DNA of 64,000 nt from Moringa oleifera (Eukaryota; Streptophyta; Magnoliopsida; Brassicales; Moringaceae). Under the pieces are notes generated by a model. The model did no database searches. It was given only the letters and a program-made list of their open reading frames with translations, and was not told where the DNA came from. A program made the translations under genes and the position numbers. The stretch lies in the NCBI GenBank assembly GCA_021397835.1, contig JAJFZO010000799.1, positions 1,240,001 through 1,304,000 of the forward strand, written 5' to 3'. Shown here piece by piece: positions 25,401-35,500 of the stretch. Position 1 is the stretch's first letter; each line of letters starts with the position of its first letter.

Positions 25401-26231
25401 TTGAGTCTCCTTCGAAGAAAACATAGGGAGTTTCCTCAACAATATGCACAAGATATTTGCATCTGCGATCCTTAGCTCTATGTAAGTTTTTTGGACTTTA
25501 ATTGTTTAGATGCTTTATATTTAATTTGTTTATTGAATTTTTTTTGCTCAAATTTGTAAACAGCAATGTTTTACATTTACAATGAATATCAAGCGGACCC
25601 AGATGCTGATTGTCCTCCTCCACACTCCAATTTTGAAGCACATAAGTAGGAACCAGACTTCTTGGATCGTGTGAGAGGCAAATTTTGTCATGATTGTCCA
25701 GCTTGGCACATTGTGAATAAGGTATGTATATCTTCATTGGTTGGTTATAACTATTTTCTTGCAATATTATGAGAACTCTTAACTGACATTTAAATAATAT
25801 GTTTCAATGTAGTTGATGGTTTCATGCCACGTTGGGGGATCTCACTGGCTGCTAGTGGTTGTAGATTTGAAGACATTTTCTTTACGAATTTTTGACTCTT
25901 TCAGACAAGAGATCCCCAATAAGGTGCGTATTCGGCAACAAAACCCCCTCAGATATATGCTACCTAGTTACATGGCTAGCGGAGGATATTTCATGCGAAA
26001 ATCAGACGTTAATAAGCCGAATATTTCATTCTCATGCACACTAGAGCCAAAGAACAAGGTCCCCGAGCAGAAAAAAAGATAAGAGTCTTTTTTACTAATT
26101 ATTATCCTTATTTAGAAGTTTTTTGTTCAATGTCAATTTCTTTTAACTGTGTTGTTATTTTTTTCAGTGGCAATTGCGAGCCTCACATGCTGTACATAAT
26201 AGAGCATTTACTAGCTGGGAAGACACTCTAA
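22478..26231 (+). pseudogene. DUF1985 / Ulp1-like cysteine protease gene of the MULE, disabled
   Basis: Exons are about 22478-23181, 23281-23424, 23938-24144, 24216-24575, 24677-25089, short exons near 25184-25484 and 25564-25721, 25813-26078 and 26168-26231. The first two carry DUF1985-like sequence (YLLNGFIKGHDERQYVPTWQ, NYNVYGFIWAVQIFAFE). A coiled-coil segment (EVKLDLLEAKLNQMESQNER) and a basic linker (TRKRSRQLCSPYVNLNTREK) follow. The C-terminal part has Ulp1-family core sequence: the His in GGSHWLLVVVDLK, the Asp in RIFDSF, and Cys in SGNCEPHMLYIIEHLLAGK, where relatives have a DCG motif. Defects: a frameshift near 22745; stops, including TGA for an expected Trp near 23368; and a donor at 26079 reading ATAAGA instead of GTAAGA. 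The family acts as SUMO-type peptidases or, in transposons, as factors of uncertain or anti-silencing function. Confidence 0.75.
23426..23930 (+). repeat. Intronic TTTCGTACCTTCATT repeat array
   Basis: This 0.5-kb intron consists almost wholly of about 25 degenerate units of the form CAATTTCGTACCTTCATTCT (variants TTTCGTGCCT, TTTTGTGTCTT). The core is the reverse complement of GGTACGAAATT, close to the motif of the spacer array at 26480-27040. Copy 2 keeps an equivalent array in the same intron. Confidence 0.85.
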
Positions 26232-26479
26232 TACAATGACAAAGACATGCCAAAGATATGAAAGCATATGACTATACATGTATTTGCTAACTCAATTATA
26301 GATGATAAGGGTTCAAACAATTTTATTCTTTTTACATTACATTGTATTCATTTGTATATACATTCAAAAATTGTGTATAATATTTTTTTTTGCAAATAAA
26401 AGAATCATTTTCAGTACATTGTGTAATCATCTTGCTTCTTGCCTCATCTACCAATAATTTTCAGTATATTGTTAGTGTT

Positions 26480-27040
26480 CATTAAAAACTATTGAATGTG
26501 CGATTTATTTAACATTGAAGATACGATTTTACTAATGAATGTGTGATTTATTTACCATTAAAGGTACGATTTATTTACTATTAAAGGTACAATTTTTTTA
26601 AAAATGTACGAATTAATGGTATGATATAATATATAAGGTACAATTTTACGACTAAAGGTGCGAAATGATTGTGCGATTCAGTATTTAAGGTATGATTTTT
26701 AGTGTTGCATTTGTGAAAATAATGGTACGAATTAAAGGTACGGTTTATTATTTAAGATGCGAATACAATGTATGATTTTACCAATAAAGGTGCGAATTAA
26801 TTGAGTGATATATTATGTAAGGTACGATTTTACGAATAAAGGTGCGAAAGGATGGTGCGATTCAATATTTAAGTTACAATTTTAATGTTACAAGTGTGAA
26901 AATGATCGTGCAAATTGAAGGTACGATTTGTTATTTAAGATACGATTACAATGTACGATTTTACTAATAAAGGTGTGAATTAAATGTACGAAGTCATAGT
27001 CAGTACGTATGATTTAGTATTGAAGTTGGGAATTGAAGGT
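26480..27040. repeat. GGTACGATTT / GGTGCGAATT array in the spacer between convergent MULE genes
   Basis: About 30 degenerate copies of a 10-bp word (GGTACGATTT, GATACGATTT, GGTGCGAATT, TGTACGAATT), spaced 12-25 bp apart, fill the spacer between the 3' end of the Ulp1-like gene and the 3' end of the transposase gene. A higher-order unit of 184 bp is repeated at 26635-26818 and 26819-27002. Confidence 0.85.
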
Positions 27041-27212
27041 GCAAAATCATTGTCCAATCAATTGCATTGCCAATATTGCCACCATTACATGAATTGACCT
27101 ATACAAAATAGTCAATACCGTATAAAAATTTAAAAATCTCAAAATTGTATACCAATCAGTAATGAAAAATAAGTTTGCAAATAATAATAATATAATCAAA
27201 ACATTATGATTA

Positions 27213-29926
27213 TCATAAACCATTTATGTCACCATCTAGTAAAGTTGAATTGAGAGGCATTTTACAAGTTTGTGAATTATGCCTAACTCTACCATAATTA
27301 CGACATTTACGACGCAACTGATCAAGCACCTTAGACGATCGAGAGTGACTCACTCTATCATAATATTGTGGATTCGAGCACGTCAATCGATTGTGTCCAT
27401 ATTGCATGCATCTAGAGCACTTCTTTTGTACCATCCTCTCCCCACCAGAGGGTATTCTCCGTTTTTTAGGACGCCCTGCTAACTTACCATTATTTGGTGG
27501 TAATACCATAACTCTTCTAACTTCCTCAGGTACATCCCAATCAGACTTATCACCAATTAGATATACCGGCTCAGAGTATGCTGCTACTAGTTGATCCTGT
27601 TTATAGTAGTTAGAGTAAAGAGTTATAAAATCAATATTATATTTTTTGTAAAAAAAAAAATAACCAATTTGTGAAGTTAATACAAGCAATAACAAGGAAT
27701 AATTAAAAAATATTACCAACAAAACCATCAATGTCACCTAGAAGCTGTTAGTGCATGTGCACATGGCAAAAGATTAGCTTAAAACTCTCTACAAGTGCAA
27801 GTACGTTCAATAAGATTCACAATTACCTCCTTACCCTTCTACCTAACTAAAAATATATTCCAATCAACATTGAAAACTGTCATTTGTAATGAAACTTTTT
27901 ATCTCTCAGTCATCAATGAGTGAGCCATTCTATTAGTTATGACCTCCAAACCTTAGCTTTCTCAAGTCAATTATAGAACCAACGTTGCATCATGTCTCGA
28001 ATGAATTCCAATAGAGCTGTCACAGATAACTCTCGAGCAAATCGCAGACACGAATTCAAGCTCTTAGCTATGTTAGTGGTCATGAGTTGATATCGTTTCC
28101 GGGGGCAATACACACATGACCATTTTCTCAGATCTTCCTTCATGATATATTCGAATGCTTTAGGGTGATTAGCCTGCAACTCAGTCATCAATTTATTAAA
28201 TTCAGATTCTCGATATACCTTTGTTGCATTATAAAATATCTTAGATATATCTTCCCTTTTGAATTTATTCTTTATATTTTGGGCCATATGCCACGAACAT
28301 AAACCATGATAAGAATCGAGAAAGATCTTTGTGATGGCATTTGCAATACTGACATGACGATCTGATATAATAACCAAGTCCTCAACCGAACCTAAAGCAT
28401 CTTTCAGTTGCCGCAAGAACCACTCCCATGCATCATAGTTCTCGGAGTCACCATAATCGAATGCTAGTGGATATATCTGTTCATTTCCATCTTTGCACGT
28501 CGCTACAAACATTACACTGTGAAACCTTCCTTTTAAGTAAGTGGCATCGATAGCAATGACCAGTCTGATTACTAAATGGAACCCCCTCAACGATTGCCCA
28601 AGAGCCACAAATAAATACTTAAATCGATTAATTCCATCTTCAATGCATATGTGAGCCTTAGTTCCTGGATTAATTGTTTGCAACATGTGGCAGTATGATG
28701 ACAATTATTGATATGACTCAATTGGGTCACCATATGTAAGAGACAATGCATACTCTTTAGCCTTCCAAGTTTTACTGTATAAAATTTGTATGCCATAGAG
28801 TTCTTTCATATCACCCATGATATCTTTCAGCTTAATGATTCTAGCATTAGTAGACAACCTTTGAGCCACAATTTCTTCAATAATGGCAGAACTTGCTTGT
28901 CGATGCCGTTGATGCAACTCTTCAACTGTGTAAGTGTGTGTCAAATCACACCTTCTAATTTGGAAGAATTGCCCTTGTGCAACTCTCACAACACGAATCT
29001 TTCATGCACAATTTCTTTCTCTACAAGCAATCTCAAATAATGATTTGTTAGACCTAGTGACTCTAAATTCAAAGTTCTCAGTTAAAGCATGCACACCCAA
29101 AAATCGCTTCAGCTCTTTTTTGTTTGGAAAAAACTGACCTCCAGCAAGGGTGTCAATTGGAGTCACTGATTCCATAGTAGAAGTTGACGCAAGACCGTGT
29201 AATTTAGCACCCAACACACCATACCGTCTAACAACACCATCAATTGAATTATTATGTACTTTCGGGTATGTAACTGGGACATAAGGTGGGACAGGATGTA
29301 GATTCTCATTCAATTCTTCATTGTCGGGTTCTGCTTCTGGAATGGGTTCACATTGATCTTCACTGGTGGGTTGAGTAGGATGAGTTTCCATGATTGAGTA
29401 TTTACACCTAATATCATAGTCCATCCCTCATCCAAGTTTATCTTATCGGTATGGATCTCATTAGTATGCTGAGTGTCAACGGAAGTCTCATTATGGATGA
29501 ATGGTTCAATGCCATATACATCTAATTCAATAGTTTGATTACTCCCAGAACAACTTATGTTAATAGGATTGACTCGTCCTAAAATTTCACCTTTACATAA
29601 ACTTTATCTATTCTCAACAAAATTTCTCTCCACTAGATCAACAATCACACGAGGAACTATGCTGTCATCGTACAACATAAACTCAACATCGTCATCATTC
29701 ACTAACTCAATTTTCTATCAGTTTTTTTAGATCTTACTATAGTATGCAGTACAACATCAGTCATAGTGAAATCAGCCTCCATACAAGATTTAACCAAATC
29801 CAGCAACTGCACATATGTCAAACCCCTCCGAACAATATATCCCTTAGTTTTGATATATCTTCCAACATACTCAAAACTACCACTGGACTCAGACTACTCA
29901 CCATTCCAAGTTACAATTATCCGCAT
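27213..29926 (-). pseudogene. MURA-like MULE transposase, disabled
   Basis: Minus-strand coding sequence from an ATG at 29926. Recognisable parts in order: an N-terminal region (RIIVTWNGEW), a Mutator DNA-binding-type region (GGQFFPNKKELKRFLGVHAL ... FEFRVTRSNKS), the MULE catalytic domain with the first Asp (VIAIDATYLKGRF), second Asp (IISDRHVSIANAI) and C-x2-H (GLCSWHMAQNI), a SWIM zinc finger (CTCREF ... LPCAHALTAS), and CCHC knuckles (CSRCMQYGHNRLTC and CRNYGRVRHNSQTC, the second with Tyr for Cys). In the TTNIAKSLNS motif (28063-28065) Lys stands where MULE/IS256 transposases usually have the catalytic Glu. Stops interrupt at least five places, including TAG and TGA for expected Trp. It would cut and paste the element if intact; this copy is almost certainly inactive. 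Confidence 0.85.
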
Positions 29927-29984
29927 TCTGTAATGTCAAAGAAAATATTTCAAATTACAACTGAAAATAATTACTTATAACATA

Positions 29985-30170
29985 AAATAAGGCATGATTT
30001 CATAAACTTGTTACGATTTCATGAGAGAAGTTACGAATTATCATAATAATGTTACGATTTACTAAGATACGATTTTCAAACATATATATTTTTTCATATT
30101 CTATATATAACGGAGAACACTACGTTGTTGTTTAAATGCATAATTATGTTACAATTTATCAATTAAGATA
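29985..30170. repeat. TTACGATTT motif array near the right end of the MULE
   Basis: Words TTACGATTTCAT, TTACGAATTATC, TTACGATTTACTAA, ATACGATTTTC and ATACGATTTTTA lie upstream of the transposase start, followed by an (AT)n run at 30183-30205. Same motif family as the other arrays of this element. Confidence 0.6.
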
Positions 30171-30596
30171 CGATTTTTAAATATACATATATATATATAT
30201 ATATACATTCATATATATAAGGAAGAACACAAATTATATTCAAACTACATTATTGTTCAAAGGTATACCCGTCACCCTTTTCATCTTCGAGCACGTTCTA
30301 ATTTTGAAGACAAATATGTTGTAAAAAAACATGAGATTGAGAAATATGCACTCAAAAATATGAGCTTTCTTCTCTGCAGGACAAATAGTTAAAAATGTTA
30401 GTGACTACCTTCGATTCCTTCTTTGGATCTTGAATACAAATGAGGGAAGAAAAAACCAAAAGAAAGAGCAAAGAAAAACCCAGATCCAAGAGAAAGAGGT
30501 CAAGAAGAGAGAGAGACCTCAAAAGAAGAAAGTATTCAAACAAATCTCCTCAATTTTTGAATTATTTTAATTTCAAGGGTATCATTGTCTTTTGTA

Positions 30597-30707
30597 AGGG
30601 TATTTTCGTCTTTCTGATACATGTAAGTGCTAAAAAAAAACAACTTAATTAAAGAAGTTTCTTTTGCAAAAAAAGATTGGCGGGATGCTAATTTTGACAA
30701 TTTCCTC
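30597..30707 (-). repeat. Right terminal inverted repeat of the 8.6-kb MULE
   Basis: Inverted partner of 22115-22225; ends ...TTTCCTC at 30707, followed by A8 (30708-30715). Confidence 0.6.
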
Positions 30708-30715
30708 AAAAAAAA

Positions 30716-32140
30716 TTTCAAATTATCATAACAAAAGTTTCAAAAATTTTGAGTACTAAAAATATCTTTTAAAAAATTATACACTAACAAAAATTTAAAA
30801 AATTATAAAAAATAGATTGTGAGTACAAAATTATTCAAATTTAAATGACAAACTTAAAACAACACGTAGAGTTCATTTGAGTAATTTTTTGAGATATTTT
30901 AATAATAAAAATATTTTTAATTTTTTATTAAAATTTTCGTTAAGATCTAATTTAGATAAAATTAAAAAGTTAAATACACAATTTATCTAATTGATATATT
31001 TGAGTTTGAATTAAAAAATAAGTTTAATATAAATTTTTTTAATATTTATCTTAAAATATAATTAAAATTTATTCTCTTTATTTTTTCTCACAATATCATA
31101 ATCAATTACTAAATATATCTCATTTTAGTTTTCTTATTTTTTTTAGTAGATTCTCTTTCATATTCATGTCATTAAGTGGTTACTTGCTTTCTTTCATATC
31201 TTTACAATAAAGATGGAGTAATCTCATCTCCTCCGTATGTTGGTGGCCTCAATTAACTCTAGAGTTCACTTTTTCTTATGAATTATTGGTTAATCATTCA
31301 AATTTATCAAAATAAGTTTTCTTTTATTTCTTGCGATGAAATTTTAATTTAAGATATTTGAGATCCAACATCCAAAGAGCTGATTCTCAAGCTTGATATT
31401 ATATTTTGAAGGAACGGTATTGAGAATAAAAATGATGTTATTTTACTAAAAAATTTATTTAGAGAGTACAAAGACGAATTTGAATAGATTAGAATGAAAA
31501 TAAGAGATAAAAGGCTCACCACCAAATTTAACACCAAAAAAATATAGAAAATCATCACTTTAAAAACAATAAATACGATCATAAATCTAGTGCACACCAA
31601 CTGTTTATCATATAGCATCATAGGTTGAATGTGTTAAAATAACCACTCTAGTGCCAAAGCCGATGTGACCATGTATTACTCCATCCATATTCAGTATACA
31701 TCGTCTTGTTATATACTAATAAAAAAATTATACAATTTGCATTTTTAATCAAAATCTCATAGTTTTGATGGGTAAATTTATACGTGGGATGAGAAAGAAG
31801 TAATAATTTTTAAATTTAAAACGCAGAATAAATACAAGATTTTATAAAAAAATCGAGAAACAAGTAATAATTTTTAAATTTAAAACTCAATATAAGAATT
31901 ATTTTGTTACTATTTGTTAGTGAATAGTACATAATTTTTTAAAATATATATATATGAACTCAACATATGAACCACTTGATTCTCTACACATTCAAGATCA
32001 AATTAAAAATAATTTTTGAAAAGAAAATACAAAAAATACAGAAACGTATAAATAAATGGGAGAGCTAATTAATTAATGGTCTAAGAATTTCAAATTTGAA
32101 ACATGGAACAATCAAAAGTGTAAAACTTGTCAAGTTAAAA
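30716..32140. other. AT-rich intergenic DNA between the MULE and the sucrose synthase gene
   Basis: No gene, structured repeat or RNA gene recognised. Low-complexity A/T tracts dominate; (AT)n at about 31949-31956 is trivial. Confidence 0.5.
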
Positions 32141-32143
32141 GTT

Positions 32144-32425
32144 CCACGTGGAGAGCTTGCATGAGATGAGAAGAAAAGCATAAAAATGAGTTCATCTTAA
32201 GCAGACAAAAACAGCAGACCTTCTAAAATTCTTTTCCCCATGCTTCTCAGATTTCATTCACGGAAAGCCAAATCTAAATTTGCGCCAACCAATCATAAAT
32301 TCCTTGCTTCCTTTATCTTTCTTGTCCCACAAATGGTTCTAAGGAATGTTCTTCTCCTTCTCCCTGCCCGATCTTACTTCTCATTCTTCTCTATAAATAT
32401 ACACGTCTACCAAGGCATAGCTACA
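32144..32425 (+). promoter_or_regulatory. Sucrose synthase promoter elements (G-box, TATA box)
   Basis: A perfect palindromic G-box CCACGTGG at 32144-32151 lies about 245 bp upstream of a good TATA box, CTATAAATA at 32391-32399. Transcription is expected to start near 32425, giving a leader of about 75 nt. G-boxes bind bZIP/bHLH factors in sugar, ABA and light responses; which applies here is not shown by the sequence. Confidence 0.6.
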
Positions 32426-32501
32426 CAGAACTCCGCGGTTTCTGAATTCAACCATTTAATTTCAGTCTTTACCGGAAATTGTCTTCTAAGTCTTTGCTGA
32501 A

Positions 32502-35500
32502 ATGGCTGCTTCTCCAGTTCTCAAGCGAACAGATACAATTGCAGAAAGCATGCCCGATGCCTTGAAGCAGAGCCGCTATCACATGAAGAGATGCTTTTCC
32601 AGGTAATTACTCCTGGGTGTTTCATGTTCTTTCATCAGCATACAATATTTATACTTTTTCTTTTGATTCTTTTCCGGGAAAATAGGTTCGTTGCAGCAGG
32701 GAAAAGGCTAATGAAGCGGCACCATATGATGGATGAACTGGAGAAATGCATAGAAGACAAGGTGGAGAGAAGCACGATCTTGGATGGATTGTTCGGCTAC
32801 ATACTGGCCTGCACTCAGGTTGTCATCAAGTTTTGGCCATATTGTGAGGCTGTGCATGTAAGAAATGGAATTAATTATGAGTTTTCAAAATCTACAGGAG
32901 GCAGCTGTTGTTCCACCATTTGTTGCTTTCGCCGTGAGACCCAATCCTGGCTACTGGGAATATGTTAAAGTGAAGGCAGACGATTTAGCAACCGACGAAA
33001 TGACTGTTTCAGATTACTTGAAGCTCAAAGAAACCATTTTCGATGAGAATTGGTAAGTTGAAGATACAAGGTGGAGTACATGAGATGGCGACCTCCTTTA
33101 GCACAAAACCCATCTGAAAAGCTGCCTAGAAAAGGAAAAAAAAAAAAAAAGAAATAAAGCCAGTGAAAAGCTAGTAACCTAGCTTTCTTGTCAAGCAAAC
33201 AATTTAATTTGCTTCCTGAATTGGTATGAATATTATGTTCTTTGTACATTGATTTTGCAGGGCAAATGATGATAATGCTTTGGAGATAGATTTTGGGGCC
33301 ATCGACTTCACTACTCCTCACCTGACTCTTTCTTCTTCTATTGGAAATGGAGTCAACTACATCTCTAAGTTTATGTCTTCAAAGCTCAATGGGCAGTGTC
33401 AGAGTGCAATGCCGCTGGTGAACTATTTAGTAGACCTCAATCATCAGGGCGAGGTATAGTTTTACTTTGTAAAGAAGATATTGAATCATAAAAGTTCAAA
33501 TATTATCTGCCTGAGCTGGGAGTACTAACGGTGTGTCTTCATGCATTGAGCTTACAGAACCTTATGATCAATGAAAAATTGAATTCAGTTTCAAAGCTGC
33601 AAAAAGCACTATCTAAGGCTCAAGATATCCTCTCATCTGCATGCCTCAAAAACGCGCCTTGTCTAGATTTTGAGCCAAGGTGCATTGCCATTCATGCTTT
33701 ATCTTCTATACGGACATTGTTACAGGCAGATCTGCAGCCAAGAGCACACGAGTTGTCTCCCCCTTGAGCTCACTGTGCCCTATTTGTTTTCAGGTTAAAA
33801 GATTTGGGTTTCGAGAAAGGATGGGGAGATACAGCAGAAAGAGTGAGAGAGACAATGAGCATACTGTCTGAGGTATTACAAGCACCAGACCCGTTGAAAT
33901 TGGAGTCGCTCTTTAGCAGGCTTCCTAGGATGTTCAACATTGTTATCTTCTCTCCTCATGGCTACTTTGGACAGGCAGATGTCCTTGGATTGCCTGATAC
34001 CGGCGGCCAGGTTTGCAATACATCTGAAAGATTAAATCACATAAGTTCTAATGTGATGACATAATATTTTCCATGCAGATTTCTGACTCCAACCTTGGAT
34101 CTTTTGTGAACTTATCGAACAGGTGGTTTACATCCTCGATCAAGTAAGAGCTTTAGAGGAAGAGTTGCTTCTCCGAATTAAGCAGCAAGGCCTTGATGTG
34201 AAGCCTGAAATTCTTGTGGTGAGTTCAAGTAAACAAACACATTCAATGAGCTTTCAGTCCAGGGAAGATGCAAAAGGAAATGAGTAGGTTTATCCCAAGT
34301 AGCTCTTTTATCATGCTCTTGCAGATAACTAGGCTTATACCAGATGCTCAAGGGACAAAGTGCAACCAGGAGCTGGAACCCATCATCGCCACCAAGCATT
34401 CCTACATTCTTAGGGTCCCATTCAAGACGGAGAAAGGGGTTCTTCGCAAATGGGTCTCCCGATTTGACATCTACCCTTACCTTGAGACTTTTGCCCAGGC
34501 ATGCTTCCCCTCTCTTGACTCTTATTCGATTCCATCTTTCCTTCTCTGCTAACCATTGCACTTTCTCTGTCCCTCTGCTTCATATTTACAGGATGCAACT
34601 GCTAAGGTCCTGGAACACATGGAATGTAAACCTGATCTTATAATCGGAAATTACAGTGATGGAAACCTGGTAGCATCTCTAATGGCTTCCAAACTTGGAA
34701 TAACTCAGGTCTCATCCCTCTTGGTTTATTTGTATTTCTATAAAACTACTTTTAGTTCAGTCTGTCAATTACATAGCTAGACTTCTGAATCTTGGCCTGC
34801 TGGAATTCCAGGGAACTATCGCTCATGCTTTAGAGAAAACCAAGTACCAAGATTCAGATGTGAATTGGAAGGAGTTGGATCCAAGATACCACTTTTCATG
34901 TCAATTTATAGCTGATACAATTGCCATGAATGCAACTGATTTTGTCATTACCAGCACGTACCAAGAAATCGCTGGAAGGTCTATCATTTACAGCATTATC
35001 ACTTCATGAGAATCCTATGCATGATCTGTGGGACTAACATTATATCTCTACAATGTTCAGCGAGGAAAAGCCTGGACAATATGAGAGTCATTCAGCATTT
35101 ACCATGCCAGGGCTTTGCCGAGTAGTCTCGGGCATCAATGTTTTTGACCCAAAGTTCAACATAGCTGCTCCTGGTGCTGATCAGTCTGTCTACTTCCCTT
35201 ATACAGAGAAACAAAAACGACTAACCTCTTTCAATCCTGCCATCGAAGAACTACTCTACAGTAAGAAGGAAAACAATGAGCACATGTAAGTCTCAATTAC
35301 CTGCATAAACATCTCATGCCTGCAAAATTGAATCATTGCTTGTGAAATTGATAATGTGCTTGGAACAGTGGATATCTGGCAGAAAGGAAGAAACCGATAA
35401 TCTTCTCCATGGCAAGACTTGATACAGTTAAAAACATTACAGGACTAACTGAGTGGTACGGGAAGAACAAAAGACTGAGAGATCTAGTAAATCTTGTTGT

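Larger units (their letters stand above)
22115..30707. mobile_element. 8.6-kb MULE carrying a DUF1985/Ulp1-like gene and a MURA-like transposase
   Basis: The left end GGGGTATTTGTTTTTGTAGC and the reverse complement of the right end GAGGAAATTGTCAAAATTAG start inverted repeats that stay colinear for about 110 bp. TAGCCGTCCG pairs with TAGCATCCCG, and TTTTTAGCAC lies 70-81 bp in from each end. The element is bounded by A9 on the left and A8 on the right, which could be the 8-9 bp target duplication of a MULE that landed in an A tract. Inside are two convergent genes: Ulp1-like on + (22478-26231) and transposase on - (29926-27213). MULEs of this make-up are known in plants (Kaonashi elements). 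Both genes carry disabling changes, so this copy looks non-autonomous. Confidence 0.75.

Noticed and set aside
26079..26080. Possible U12-type AT-AC intron in the Ulp1-like gene (donor ATAAGA)
   Set aside because: The U12 donor consensus ATATCCTT is absent and the acceptor is a normal CAG, so a mutated GT donor is the simpler reading.
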